A stretch of DNA of 64,000 nt from Rhodococcus ruber NBRC 15591 (GCF_001894945.1 NZ_BCXE01000002.1:96855-160854), one strand, 5' to 3'; shown: positions 17,957-26,468, numbered from the stretch's first letter. Program-made: numbers and translations. Notes: generated by a model from the letters alone, not told the origin.

Positions 17957-18742
17957 ATGTCGAAGTGGGGCGTCGTCGTCTTCGAGCTGGGCAAAGTGGT
18001 GTTGTGGTGCGTGGGGGGCGCGCTCGCCATCGGCGGGATATCGGCAGCAGGGAGCCTGCTGGCGCCGGATGTTCCGGATGCGGCGCCGGAGTGGGCCCCA
18101 CCGGTCACGACGTCACGTGCCGAGTCACCTACTGCCACAACACCACGACGTGAACTGCCACCGGGATTCCCAACGATGGAGCGGGCTCCGAAACTGCCCG
18201 ACGTTCCCGAGGGCGCACCGCAACCGGTACCGACGAAGTTCGGGCTCACGTACACCACGCCACCCGGCTGGTTCGGGGGAGAGTCCATTATGGGGTGGAA
18301 CGGCCGTGGCGGTGAAATGATGGTGATCGGTTCGGCATCCTCCTTCGGGAATGGGTACTGCGCCGCGGAAGACACGTCCACGCTGGCGTCCGTGGGTATC
18401 ACGGGGCGGCCCGCCGGTGACCTGCTGACCGTGGCTGCTCACGAGGTTCGAGCAGTCGAGTGGATGTACTCCGGCCGGGAACAGTCGCCGACGGTCGAGT
18501 ATTCGGCCCCGGTCCATTTCGACATCGACGGAAATCCGGCGGTCCGGATCACGGCGCGTGTAGCCGACATCCCGCACATCCACGAATGTGCCCCGCCGGC
18601 AGCACGGTGGGACTTCGTGGCCACCACCGGCCTGGCCTCAGCGGAGGTCGCGGTCTTCGTCGTGCAGGCGGATCGCGGTGTGGCCGGCCAGCTCGACGAC
18701 GATTCCATCGACGGCCTCGTCGAGTCGCTGAGGAGGTCGTGA
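17957..18742 (+). CDS. Membrane-anchored secreted protein of unknown function
   Basis: Protein of 261 aa. ATG at 17957 follows GGGGGG-TCGAGAA. One hydrophobic segment near the N-terminus (VVLWCVGGALAIGGISAAGSL, about residues 14-34) acts as signal anchor. A Pro/Thr-rich linker (about 40-85) leads to a globular extracellular domain (FGLTYTTPPGWFG to the end) containing two Cys. It resembles actinobacterial surface proteins found beside WXG-type genes. The stop overlaps the next start by one base. No catalytic motif is seen. Confidence 0.65.
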   Translation: MSKWGVVVFELGKVVLWCVGGALAIGGISAAGSLLAPDVPDAAPEWAPPVTTSRAESPTATTPRRELPPGFPTMERAPKLPDVPEGAPQPVPTKFGLTYTTPPGWFGGESIMGWNGRGGEMMVIGSASSFGNGYCAAEDTSTLASVGITGRPAGDLLTVAAHEVRAVEWMYSGREQSPTVEYSAPVHFDIDGNPAVRITARVADIPHIHECAPPAARWDFVATTGLASAEVAVFVVQADRGVAGQLDDDSIDGLVESLRRS

Positions 18743-19962
18743 TGTCCGAGACATACGAGAGGTTCAGCGCCACCGCGAATCAGATCGCCGGCGCTGCCGT
18801 CGCTGCGCAGGAGATCGGCAACGATGTGTTGTGGGCCAACCGGTACCTCGCCGTCCACGGTGAGCCGGCCGGCACACTGGACGGTGCACTGTTGCGGACG
18901 ATCCAGGACGGGTTCCGGGCAGTTCTGCCGTCGGCACAGTCTCGATACTTCGTCCTTGCCGATCTCTGCCTGAAGACCGGCATCGAATTGAACCGCTGCG
19001 CGTGGATCTACTACGACACGGAGGAACGCAACTACGAACGGCTCAATGCCAACCTCCTCTTTCCGGAGTCGATCGACGCATACGATCCGGAGACACCGGC
19101 CGCCGGCCCGGCGCGACCGTACCCCGATCCCGTCCGGACCGGGGTTGCGGGCAGGACCGAACTCCCTCACCCCGAAGCCCCCGACGAGGACGTCCGTGAG
19201 ATCGTCGCGGAGGCGGCCGGCTGGCTCGGCGACGTCGACAAGACAATCGAGATGCTGACCGAGTGGAGCCCGATCGCCCAGGTGATCGAACCGCTGGACG
19301 GAAACTGGAACGAACTGCGGCGACTCGGCAACGCGTACCGCATCGCCGGGGAGGCGGTGGAGGCCGGCGGGGAGAATCTCGACGCCGTGGTGCGAGCTCT
19401 GGATCCCCACTGGAACGGGCAGGCTGCCCGGGCGTTCACGGACTACGCCGGCCGGATCGTCGACGCGCTCCGGTGGGAGGGACCGGTCGGACGCGTGGTC
19501 GAGGAGACGTGCAACCTGGTTGCGGAGAAGATCCGGGAAGCGATCGTCACCGCGGTTCGGTCGCTGAAGGAGATGCTCGAGGAAGAGGTGGCGTTCGACG
19601 ACGGGATGCAGACGCTGAAGTTCGCGCTGAAGAAGGTCCCGTTCGCCGGCACGGCCGTACAGATCCTCACCCTCGCCAGGATCGTTCGGGACACGATCGC
19701 ATTCGTCGACGACGTCGTGACGCGGATCCGCGCGCTCACGGACGCACTGAGGGCGTTCCTCGATGCTCTGGCGTCGCCGGCGAACGCCCTGCAGGAGCAG
19801 GTCGATCACACGCTGGCGCCGTTGACCGAGGCGTACGAGCGCACCGAGCACCGGGCGGCGGTGGCCGTCGATCTCGCCGGCGTCGCAGACGTCCGCGGCC
19901 CCGTGAACAAGCCCTCCGAACCGTACTCGGTCGGCGAGAACCCCTGGGCGGACGCGCCGTGA
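18742..19962 (+). CDS. WXG-like helical protein, possible type VII effector
   Basis: Protein of 406 aa, almost entirely helical. ATG at 18742 follows AGGAGG. A first helical domain (MSETYERFSATANQIAGAA, about residues 1-120) is followed by a linker rich in Pro. A second domain contains the WXG-like turn HWNGQAARAF (about 230) flanked by helices, as in WXG100/LXG substrates. Charged and hydrophobic helices (about 265-350) follow. No toxin domain is recognised at the C-terminus. It overlaps the next small gene by 4 nt, a pairing often seen for substrate and chaperone or effector and immunity protein; neither is proven. Confidence 0.6.
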   Translation: MSETYERFSATANQIAGAAVAAQEIGNDVLWANRYLAVHGEPAGTLDGALLRTIQDGFRAVLPSAQSRYFVLADLCLKTGIELNRCAWIYYDTEERNYERLNANLLFPESIDAYDPETPAAGPARPYPDPVRTGVAGRTELPHPEAPDEDVREIVAEAAGWLGDVDKTIEMLTEWSPIAQVIEPLDGNWNELRRLGNAYRIAGEAVEAGGENLDAVVRALDPHWNGQAARAFTDYAGRIVDALRWEGPVGRVVEETCNLVAEKIREAIVTAVRSLKEMLEEEVAFDDGMQTLKFALKKVPFAGTAVQILTLARIVRDTIAFVDDVVTRIRALTDALRAFLDALASPANALQEQVDHTLAPLTEAYERTEHRAAVAVDLAGVADVRGPVNKPSEPYSVGENPWADAP

Positions 19963-20327
19963 GGGACGTGCCCTCGCACCTCGACGGTCCACTGGACCGC
20001 ATCCACCGAGCCGTGACCGACCTCGACACCGCCGTGATCCGCGCACAGCGGTTCGCCGGCGCGAACCGGTGCATTCAGGTCGACGATGCGGTGATGGAAC
20101 AACTCGCGGCGAGCAGCGACGCCTCTCCCGCACTGCGGCAGTACGCGTCGAGAGTTGCTGCCGGACAGTGCCGCTGGTCCGAGATCGAGGCGGTGGCACA
20201 TCCGGTTCCACCGGAGGTCGCCGAACTGAAGGCGAATCCGCGGTTCCGGTGGTTCCCGGCCTCGCCGCGTACCACGCCTGCGGCCGGGCAGGACCAGGAG
20301 CCGTACCGGATCCCCTGGCAGTCGTAA
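19959..20327 (+). CDS. Small hypothetical partner of the WXG-like protein
   Basis: Protein of 122 aa starting at GTG 19959 and overlapping the previous stop by 4 nt (GTGA). The N-terminal two thirds are helical (LDGPLDRIHRAVTDLDTAVI), and the tail holds RFRWFPASP and ends YRIPWQS. No family recognised and no signal peptide. Tight coupling suggests a complex with the preceding protein. Confidence 0.6.
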   Translation: MRDVPSHLDGPLDRIHRAVTDLDTAVIRAQRFAGANRCIQVDDAVMEQLAASSDASPALRQYASRVAAGQCRWSEIEAVAHPVPPEVAELKANPRFRWFPASPRTTPAAGQDQEPYRIPWQS

Positions 20328-20336
20328 CGCCCCCAG

Positions 20337-20396
20337 CGGTGTGCCCTTTGGGCTGCCAGGGCAACCCAAAGGACACACCGGCCGCGTCAGCGGCCG
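20337..20396. repeat. Dispersed hairpin repeat, copy A (terminator-like)
   Basis: A stem (20337-20356 with 20361-20380, two C-A mismatches) plus about 16 bp of downstream sequence (CCGGCCGCGTCAGCGG) is nearly identical to 37087-37145. Both copies lie between convergent genes. It probably terminates the WXG operon and the whiB transcript. Confidence 0.85.
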
Positions 20397-20529
20397 ATGA
20401 GGGCCAGGCGCTCGATTTCGCTGAAGTCGGTGCCGGCCGCCACCGGCCGGACTGCGACACCGCTCGCGGCCGTGGGGTGAAGCTGCCGCGGGGCGCTCCT
20501 CGTCCGAGCGGACCGGGAGCGCCTCGCCG

Positions 20530-20781
20530 TCAGCACCGGGCGCGGCGCTCCCGCTCCGACAGCCCGCCCCACACCCCGTGCCGCTCGCGGCCGAGCATCG
20601 CGTGGGTCCGGCACTCCGTCAGCACCGGGCAGCTCGCGCAGATCCGTTTCGCAGCTGCCTCCCGCCGTCGCCGCACGACCGGTTCCTCGCCGTCCGGGGC
20701 GAAGAAGTAGAACTCGCCGAGGGAGCGGCAACTGCCGCGGAACTGCCACCCGAACCCGGACCGGGTGCGGGTGGCGGTCAT
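20530..20781 (-). CDS. WhiB-family Fe-S transcriptional regulator
   Basis: Protein of 83 aa with the WhiB layout: a first Cys in GSCRSLGEFYF (about residue 18), then CASCPVLTEC (about 49-58) giving C-x2-C-x5-C, four cluster ligands in all. The GVWGGLSERER turn (about 70-80) binds sigma factor region 4 in characterised members. ATG at 20781 overlaps the lutC stop by 4 nt (ATGA), so it is translationally coupled as the last gene of the lactate operon. No promoter of its own is visible. Members sense O2, NO or redox state; the LutA and LutB proteins upstream are themselves Fe-S enzymes, so a redox feedback role is attractive but inferred. Confidence 0.92.
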   Translation of the reverse strand: MTATRTRSGFGWQFRGSCRSLGEFYFFAPDGEEPVVRRRREAAAKRICASCPVLTECRTHAMLGRERHGVWGGLSERERRARC

Positions 20782-21401
20782 CCGACGATCACCACGATCA
20801 GGGTTCGTGGCCCGTGCACGCCCTCGACCCGCTCGAGTTCGATGTCGGACGTCGCGGAGGGGCCGCTGATCATGGTGGTGGGGCGTTCCGGCACCAGCCG
20901 CATCAGCGCCTCGGGCACCCCGACTTCGACGTCGGCGAGGGGCACGACGCACACGTGCAGGTCCGGCACGAGGGTCAGCGCGCGCCGGCCCTGGTCGGGG
21001 CCGCCGTCGAGGAAGATGGTGCCCGTCTCGGCACACGTGACCGCGGAGGCGGTGACGACGCCGTCGAGGTCGCCGAGGTCCGGGGCGGGGATCTCGGACG
21101 AGTCCACCACCACGTCGCCGTCGAACCGTGCGAGCCACGACCGGTCCAATCCCGCGGGGACCCCCACGCGGCGCACGCCGTGCTCGGTCAGCACCCGTGC
21201 GAGCACGTCGGGAAGGTCGGCCGGCGCGCACTCGTGCACGTGCGCCTTGTAGTCGACGAGCCGGTCCACGAGCAGTTCCCGCCGCTGTGCGTCCGGCAGG
21301 GTGCGCCCGGTGCGGTACTCGCGGGGTACCTGCACCGGTACCGGTGGGGCAAGTGTCCGGGCGTCGCGGATCCGGCCGAGGATCACGTCGCGGGTGCTCA
21401 C
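20778..21401 (-). CDS. lutC: L-lactate utilisation protein LutC (LUD domain)
   Basis: Protein of 207 aa with a LUD domain, third component of the LutABC L-lactate-oxidising complex. Signature stretches: ILGRIRDARTLAP at the N-terminus, ECAPADL, TCAETGTIFLDGG (about residues 128-140) and the C-terminal LVPERPTTMISGPSATSDIE. GTG at 21401 overlaps the lutB stop by 4 nt and its stop overlaps whiB by 4 nt. LutC contributes with LutA and LutB to lactate-to-pyruvate oxidation at the membrane side of the cytoplasm. Confidence 0.92.
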   Translation of the reverse strand: MSTRDVILGRIRDARTLAPPVPVQVPREYRTGRTLPDAQRRELLVDRLVDYKAHVHECAPADLPDVLARVLTEHGVRRVGVPAGLDRSWLARFDGDVVVDSSEIPAPDLGDLDGVVTASAVTCAETGTIFLDGGPDQGRRALTLVPDLHVCVVPLADVEVGVPEALMRLVPERPTTMISGPSATSDIELERVEGVHGPRTLIVVIVG

Positions 21402-22900
21402 TGCTGCCGTCCCTTCTCGCGCGCCTGTGCCAGCGCGGCACGTCCCTCGTCGGAGTTCCACCATTGCCGGAAGGTCTGTCTCGGCGGCGCCGGGATGTCG
21501 CGGGCTTCCGTCCAGCCGGCGAGCGGACGCGGCAGCGAGGTGATCTTCCCCTTCTTCCCGGCGAGGAGCCGGCCGAGTCCGGCCGCCTTCTGCGCGGTCG
21601 TCCAGCGACGCGACGACGACATCGCCAGTGATGCCGCCTTCATCGCGGCCGCCTCGATCCCGAACGACGCGTGCTCGACCTTCTGGTGCCGCAGTTCGAC
21701 GAGCAGCGAGGGGATGTCGATCTTGACGGGGCATGCGTCGTAGCACGCCCCGCACAGGCTCGAGGCGAAGGGCAGGGTCGCGTTCGGATCCCCCGGGGCA
21801 TCCATGCCGGCGAGTTGTGGGCTGAGCACGGCGCCGATCGGGCCGGGGTACGTCGAGCCGTAGGCGTGGCCGCCGGTGCGCTCGTACACCGGGCACACAT
21901 TCAGGCACGCCGAACATCGGATGCAGTGCAGCGCTTCGCGTCCCATTTCGTCGGCGAGCGCCGCGGTGCGTCCGTTGTCGAGCAGCACGAGATGGAACTC
22001 CTGCGGACCGTCGCCGGGGGTGACGCCGGTCCACATCGACGTGTACGGGTTCATCCGCTCGCCCGTGGACGAGCGCGGCAGCAACTGCAGGAACACCTCG
22101 AGATCCCGGTAGGTGGGCAGCAGCTTCTCGATGCCCATCACGGTGATCAGGGTCTGCGGCAGCGTCAGGCACATGCGACCGTTGCCCTCGGATTCGACGA
22201 CCGCGAGCGTGCCGGTGTCGGCGATTCCGAAGTTCGCGCCCGACACCGCGACCGGCACGGTCATGAACTTGTGACGCAGGAACTTCCGCGCCGCAGCCGC
22301 GAGATGCCGGGGATTGTCGTCCAGATCGGGGTCGACGCCCGGCATCTCGCGCAGGAAGATTTCACGGATCTCGGCCCGGTTGCGGTGGATGGCGGGAACG
22401 AGGATGTGCGAGGGCTTGTCGTGGCCCAGTTGGACGATCAGCTCGGCGAGGTCGGTCTCGTAGGCCGTGATGCCCTGCTCCTCGAGGTGCTCGTTGAGCC
22501 CGATCTCCTGGGTGGCCATCGATTTGACCTTGATGACCTCGTCGGAGCCCGTCGCGCGGATCAGGTCGGTGACGATGGCATCGGCCTCGGCGGCGTCGGC
22601 CGCCCAGTGCACGACGCCGCCACGGGCGGTCACCGCGGCCTCGAACTGGGTGAGCAGCTCCGGGAGCCGGTTCAGCACGTCGGTCTTGACGGCGGCACCA
22701 GCGTCGCGCAACTGCTCCCAGTCGGGCAGCTCGCCGGTCACGCTCAGGCGCTTGGCCCGGATGGTGTGGGTGGCCTTGCCGATGTTGCGGCGCAGCTGGG
22801 TGTTTGCCAGTTCCTGGTGCGCCGCGGCGGGAAACGCCGCGACACCCCGCAGATTTCCGGAGCCGCGCGGTGGGACGGGCGGCATGCCGAGAGCGGTCAC
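21398..22900 (-). CDS. lutB: L-lactate utilisation iron-sulfur protein LutB
   Basis: Protein of 500 aa combining an N-terminal LUD domain (about residues 70-300) with a C-terminal ferredoxin-like part carrying two Cys-rich clusters, CIRCSACLNVCPVYER (about 330) and CGACYDACPVKID (about 380). This is the electron-transfer subunit of LutABC. GTG at 22900 follows GGAGG; earlier in-frame starts would invade lutA. It overlaps lutA and lutC by 4 nt each. Confidence 0.94.
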   Translation of the reverse strand: MTALGMPPVPPRGSGNLRGVAAFPAAAHQELANTQLRRNIGKATHTIRAKRLSVTGELPDWEQLRDAGAAVKTDVLNRLPELLTQFEAAVTARGGVVHWAADAAEADAIVTDLIRATGSDEVIKVKSMATQEIGLNEHLEEQGITAYETDLAELIVQLGHDKPSHILVPAIHRNRAEIREIFLREMPGVDPDLDDNPRHLAAAARKFLRHKFMTVPVAVSGANFGIADTGTLAVVESEGNGRMCLTLPQTLITVMGIEKLLPTYRDLEVFLQLLPRSSTGERMNPYTSMWTGVTPGDGPQEFHLVLLDNGRTAALADEMGREALHCIRCSACLNVCPVYERTGGHAYGSTYPGPIGAVLSPQLAGMDAPGDPNATLPFASSLCGACYDACPVKIDIPSLLVELRHQKVEHASFGIEAAAMKAASLAMSSSRRWTTAQKAAGLGRLLAGKKGKITSLPRPLAGWTEARDIPAPPRQTFRQWWNSDEGRAALAQAREKGRQQ

Positions 22901-23661
22901 GCGGGCACCTCCTTGGGAGAGACGGCCGGTTCTACCGAGGCGAGGATCTCGGCGAGGTGGATGGTGCGGGTTCCGGTGCGCAGACGTGACAGTCCGCCGC
23001 CGATGTGCATGAGGCACGACGAGTCGCCGGCGCTGCAGTATTCGGCACCGGTTGCGGTGATGTTGCACAGTTTGTCCGCGAGCATCGCGGTGGAGGTCTC
23101 GGCGTTCTTGAGCGCGAAGGTGCCGCCGAATCCGCAGCAGGAGTCGGCCTCCGGCAGCTCCACGAGGTCGATCTCGCGGACGGCGCGCAGCAGCTGCAGC
23201 GGCTTGTCCCCCACGCGCAGCATGCGCAGCGAATGGCAGGTGGGATGGTAGGTCACGCGGTGCGGGAAGTAGGCCCCGACGTCGGTGACCCCGAGGACGT
23301 CGACGAGGAACTCGGACAGCTCGTACGTCTTGGCCTTCACCTCGTCGACGCGGCTGCACAGCGCCGGCGAACCGTAGCGACCGGCGACGATCTCGTGCTG
23401 GTGCCGCACGGACCCGACGCAGGATCCGGAGGGTGCGACGACCGCGTCGATGCCGTTGTCGCCGAAGGCGTCGGCGTAGTTCTCGACGAGTGGCAACGCG
23501 TCGGGCTGGTAGCCGGTGTTGACGTGCATCTGGCCGCAGCAGGTCTGGCCGTCGGGGAAGACGACGTCGTGGCCGAGCCGCGCGAGGAGGAGGGCGGTGG
23601 CCGAGACGGCGCCGGGGAACATCGTGTCCCCGAGGCACGTCGCGAACAGGGCGATTCGCAT
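22897..23661 (-). CDS. lutA: L-lactate utilisation protein LutA (CCG domains)
   Basis: Protein of 254 aa with two Cys-rich CCG domains: TCCGQMHVN (about residue 41) and DSCCGFGGTFALKN (about 177), plus TYHPTCHSL. It belongs to the heterodisulfide-reductase/glycolate-oxidase iron-sulfur group and is the first gene of lutABC. ATG at 23661 follows GGAG. An LldR-type palindrome lies 23 bp upstream. Given the gene order and the nearby lactate permease, L-lactate is the likely substrate rather than glycolate. Confidence 0.94.
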   Translation of the reverse strand: MRIALFATCLGDTMFPGAVSATALLLARLGHDVVFPDGQTCCGQMHVNTGYQPDALPLVENYADAFGDNGIDAVVAPSGSCVGSVRHQHEIVAGRYGSPALCSRVDEVKAKTYELSEFLVDVLGVTDVGAYFPHRVTYHPTCHSLRMLRVGDKPLQLLRAVREIDLVELPEADSCCGFGGTFALKNAETSTAMLADKLCNITATGAEYCSAGDSSCLMHIGGGLSRLRTGTRTIHLAEILASVEPAVSPKEVPA

Positions 23662-23683
23662 GTGGATCTCCGCATCGGGTCTA

Positions 23684-23809
23684 TGTGGTCAGACCACAGT
23701 AACCCATGGTCGGTGCCCTGCGTCACCCCCTGTCCGGATTTTCTGCGAATTCCCTCCGGTTCTGGATTGTGACCGAGGTCATGGTGTACGGTCCTGTGGT
23801 CTGACCACA
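23684..23809. promoter_or_regulatory. Two LldR-type operators between lutA and the lactate permease
   Basis: Two 15-bp palindromes differ only at the centre: TGTGGTC-A-GACCACA (23684-23698), 23 bp from the lutA start, and TGTGGTC-T-GACCACA (23795-23809), 40 bp from the permease start. The core GGTCNGACC is of the type bound by lactate-responsive FadR/GntR regulators. One site per promoter implies joint repression of uptake and oxidation. Confidence 0.9.
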
Positions 23810-23848
23810 GATCCCGTCGCGGTCCGCGACGCAAACCTGGAGTTTCAT

Positions 23849-25516
23849 GTGGAAACCGAACTGCTCGCGGTGACGTACACACCGTCGACCACCGCCGTCG
23901 CCGGCAACCTCACCGCGACGGCCCTGCTGGGCCTGGTCCCCCTCCTGACCTTCTTCGTGCTCCTCGCCGGCCTCAAACTCAAGGCCTGGTACTCCGGGCT
24001 CGGCGCGCTCGCCGTGGCCCTCGTCGTCGCCGTCGTCGGCTTCGGGATGCCGGCGCCGCTGGCCGGACTGTCCGCCCTGCAGGGCTTCACGTTCGGCCTG
24101 TTCCCGGTCATGTGGATCGTCGTCACCGCGATCTGGTTCTACGAACTCACCGTCGTCAGTGGACGTTTCGAAGACCTGCGGCACGTGTTCAACTCCGTCG
24201 GTCACGGCGACATGCGCATCCAGGCGATGCTCATCGCCTTCTGCTTCGGCGGAATGCTCGAGGCGCTCGCCGGTTTCGGGGCACCGGTCGCGATCACCGG
24301 CGCGATGCTCATCGCGATCGGCATGCCCCCGATCCGCGCCGCCGTCACCGTACTCGTCGCGAACACCGCACCGGTCGCGTTCGGCGCCATGGCAATTCCG
24401 ATCACCACCGCCGGAAACCTCACCGGTATCCCGGCGACCGAGATCGCCGCCGTCGTCGGCCGGCAGACACCGGTGCTCGCCTGGTTCGTGCCGATCCTGT
24501 TGCTGCTGCTGGTCGACGGCCGGCGCGGCGTCCGCCAGGTGTGGCCGATCGCGCTGGTCACCGGCTTCGCGTTCGCGATCGCGCAGTACTGGTGCTCGAG
24601 CCACTTCTCGTACGAGCTCACGGACGTCGTCGCCTCCCTCGTCGGCCTCGCCGCGGCCGTGGTCATGCTGCGGTTCTGGCGTCCGAGCACCCCCGACGAC
24701 CAGCACTCGCACGTCACCGCGGAACCGATCGGTGCCGCACGCACGGCGATGGCGCTGTTCCCGTACCTGCTCGTCATCGTCGTGTTCGGCATCGCCAAGC
24801 TGTGGACGCTCGGCGTGGACGTGCCGAAGTGGCTGGCGGGCACCGATATCAAGGTCGAATGGCCGGGCCTGTACGGGAATCTGCTCACCGCGAGCGGAGA
24901 TCCTTCGACGGGCGCGATCTACACGCTGCCGTGGCTGTCGAATCCCGGTACCCTCCTGCTGTTCTCGGGCATCGTCGTCGGCCTCGTGTACACGGTGTTC
25001 AGCGGCGGCGGCCGGTTCCCGATGACCGTGCGCCTGACCCTCAGCACCTTCCCCGGGACACTGTGGAAGATGCGGCTTTCCGTCGCCACCGTGGCCACGG
25101 TGCTCGGCCTGGCCTACGTGATGAACCATTCCGGGCAGACCGTCGCCATCGGCACGTGGCTCGCCGGAACCGGCGCGATCTTCGCGTTGCTGTCGCCGAT
25201 CCTGGGCTGGCTGGGCACCGCGGTGACCGGCTCGGAAACCTCGGCGAACGCGTTGTTCGCGCGGCTGCAGCAGACCGCGGGGCAGGCCGCGGGCATCGAT
25301 CCGACGCTGCTGGTCGCGGCGAACACCTCGGGCGGTGTCGTGGGCAAGCTCATCAGCCCGCAGAACCTCACCATCGCGGCGACCGCTGTCGGCCGGCCGG
25401 GCAGCGAGCCGCTGCTGCTGCGCAAGGTCGTCGGCTACAGCGTCGGCATGCTGGCCCTGCTGTGCGTGCTGGTCTACCTCCAGTCGACGCCGGTGCTGTC
25501 GTGGATGCTGCCGTGA
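23849..25516 (+). CDS. lctP: L-lactate permease (LctP family)
   Basis: Integral membrane lactate/H+ symporter of 555 aa with about thirteen hydrophobic helices. Family stretches: GGMLEALAGFGAPVAITGAM (about residues 137-156), TAPVAFGAMAIPI, WLGTAVTGSETSANALF (about 461) and ANTSGGVVGKLISPQ. GTG at 23849 has GGAG 6 nt before; the ATG two bases upstream is out of frame. Divergent from lutABC and followed by the regulator gene. Confidence 0.95.
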   Translation: METELLAVTYTPSTTAVAGNLTATALLGLVPLLTFFVLLAGLKLKAWYSGLGALAVALVVAVVGFGMPAPLAGLSALQGFTFGLFPVMWIVVTAIWFYELTVVSGRFEDLRHVFNSVGHGDMRIQAMLIAFCFGGMLEALAGFGAPVAITGAMLIAIGMPPIRAAVTVLVANTAPVAFGAMAIPITTAGNLTGIPATEIAAVVGRQTPVLAWFVPILLLLLVDGRRGVRQVWPIALVTGFAFAIAQYWCSSHFSYELTDVVASLVGLAAAVVMLRFWRPSTPDDQHSHVTAEPIGAARTAMALFPYLLVIVVFGIAKLWTLGVDVPKWLAGTDIKVEWPGLYGNLLTASGDPSTGAIYTLPWLSNPGTLLLFSGIVVGLVYTVFSGGGRFPMTVRLTLSTFPGTLWKMRLSVATVATVLGLAYVMNHSGQTVAIGTWLAGTGAIFALLSPILGWLGTAVTGSETSANALFARLQQTAGQAAGIDPTLLVAANTSGGVVGKLISPQNLTIAATAVGRPGSEPLLLRKVVGYSVGMLALLCVLVYLQSTPVLSWMLP

Positions 25517-25623
25517 GCCGTCCCCCGGGCGGACGCGGCACGGGATCTCCTCTGCCGCACCCGGAACGTCGCGCCCGGCCGCCGAGCGTCCGGCCCGTCC
25601 GGCGACCGGCATAGGCTCACACC

Positions 25624-26376
25624 ATGCCGCACTCCGAGCCCCGCGCATGGGAGACCGTGTTGAACCACCTCGAGCAGCAACTGGTCTCGGGACAACTCGC
25701 GCCCGGCCAGCGGTTGCCCGGGGAGCGCGTCCTGGCCGCCGATCTCGGCGTGGGCCGCTCGTCGGTGCGGGAGGCCCTGCGCGTCATGGAGGCGCTCGGG
25801 TTGCTCAGCGCACAGACCGGATCCGGGCCGACGGCGGGCGCGATGATCGTCTCGCGCCCCACCGGGGGCATGTCGATGCTCATGCGCATGCAGGTGGCGG
25901 CGCAGAGCTTCCCGGTGGCGGACGTGGTCCGGACCCGGCTCGTCCTCGAGACGGAGGTGATGCGCGCCCTGGCCGAGAGTGATCCGGCGCCCGACCTTGC
26001 CCACGCGGAGCAACTGCTCGACGCGATGGACGACGCCGGGCTCGCGGCCCACGAGTTCCTGGTGCTCGACGCCCGGTTCCACATCGCGATGGCGGACGCA
26101 GCCGGGAACCAGGTGATCGCGGCGATGATGACCGGACTGCGCGACTCCATCGAGAGCTACGTGCTCGCCGGCGCTCCGCTGGGTACCTGGCCCACCACGT
26201 GTGCCCGGCTGCGGTGCGAGCACCGGGGACTGCTCGAGGCGGTCCGCGCCGGCGACGCCGACCTCGCCCGTTCCCGCATCGTCGATCACATTCGCGGCTA
26301 CTACGCGGAGAGCCTCGGGCGTGACCACACCCGTCCGGACGACCCCGGAACGGAGCACTCTCCGCCTCGTGTATAG
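25624..26376 (+). CDS. lldR: FadR/GntR-family regulator, LldR-like
   Basis: Protein of 250 aa. The N-terminal winged helix (GQRLPGERVLAADLGVGRSSVREALR, about residues 25-52) is typical GntR, and the helical C-terminal FCD domain has His/Asp metal-ligand positions (for example LVLDARFHIAMADAAGN). Placement directly after the lactate permease and the two TGTGGTC palindromes make it the likely lactate-responsive repressor of both lut and lctP. Its TAG stop lies inside the -10 hexamer of the downstream initiator tRNA gene. Confidence 0.88.
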   Translation: MPHSEPRAWETVLNHLEQQLVSGQLAPGQRLPGERVLAADLGVGRSSVREALRVMEALGLLSAQTGSGPTAGAMIVSRPTGGMSMLMRMQVAAQSFPVADVVRTRLVLETEVMRALAESDPAPDLAHAEQLLDAMDDAGLAAHEFLVLDARFHIAMADAAGNQVIAAMMTGLRDSIESYVLAGAPLGTWPTTCARLRCEHRGLLEAVRAGDADLARSRIVDHIRGYYAESLGRDHTRPDDPGTEHSPPRV

Positions 26377-26377
26377 T
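26372..26377 (+). promoter_or_regulatory. -10 hexamer of the initiator tRNA gene
   Basis: TATAGT lies 11 bp before the tRNA 5' end and overlaps the stop codon of the lldR-like gene. No good -35 is evident. Confidence 0.6.
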
Positions 26378-26388
26378 CGGTGATGCAA

Positions 26389-26465
26389 CGCGGGGTGGAG
26401 CAGCTCGGTAGCTCGCTGGGCTCATAACCCAGAGGTCGCAGGTTCAAATCCTGTCCCCGCTACCA
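26389..26465 (+). tRNA. Initiator tRNA-fMet (CAU)
   Basis: 77-nt tRNA with encoded CCA end. Anticodon CAT lies in the loop CTCATAA. The initiator marks are present: three consecutive G:C pairs in the anticodon stem (CTGGG with CCCAG) and a mismatch at 1:72 (C-T). The T-arm GCAGG-TTCAAAT-CCTGT and D-arm are regular. Translation initiation in the whole cell depends on genes of this type. Confidence 0.97.
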
Positions 26466-26468
26466 CCG

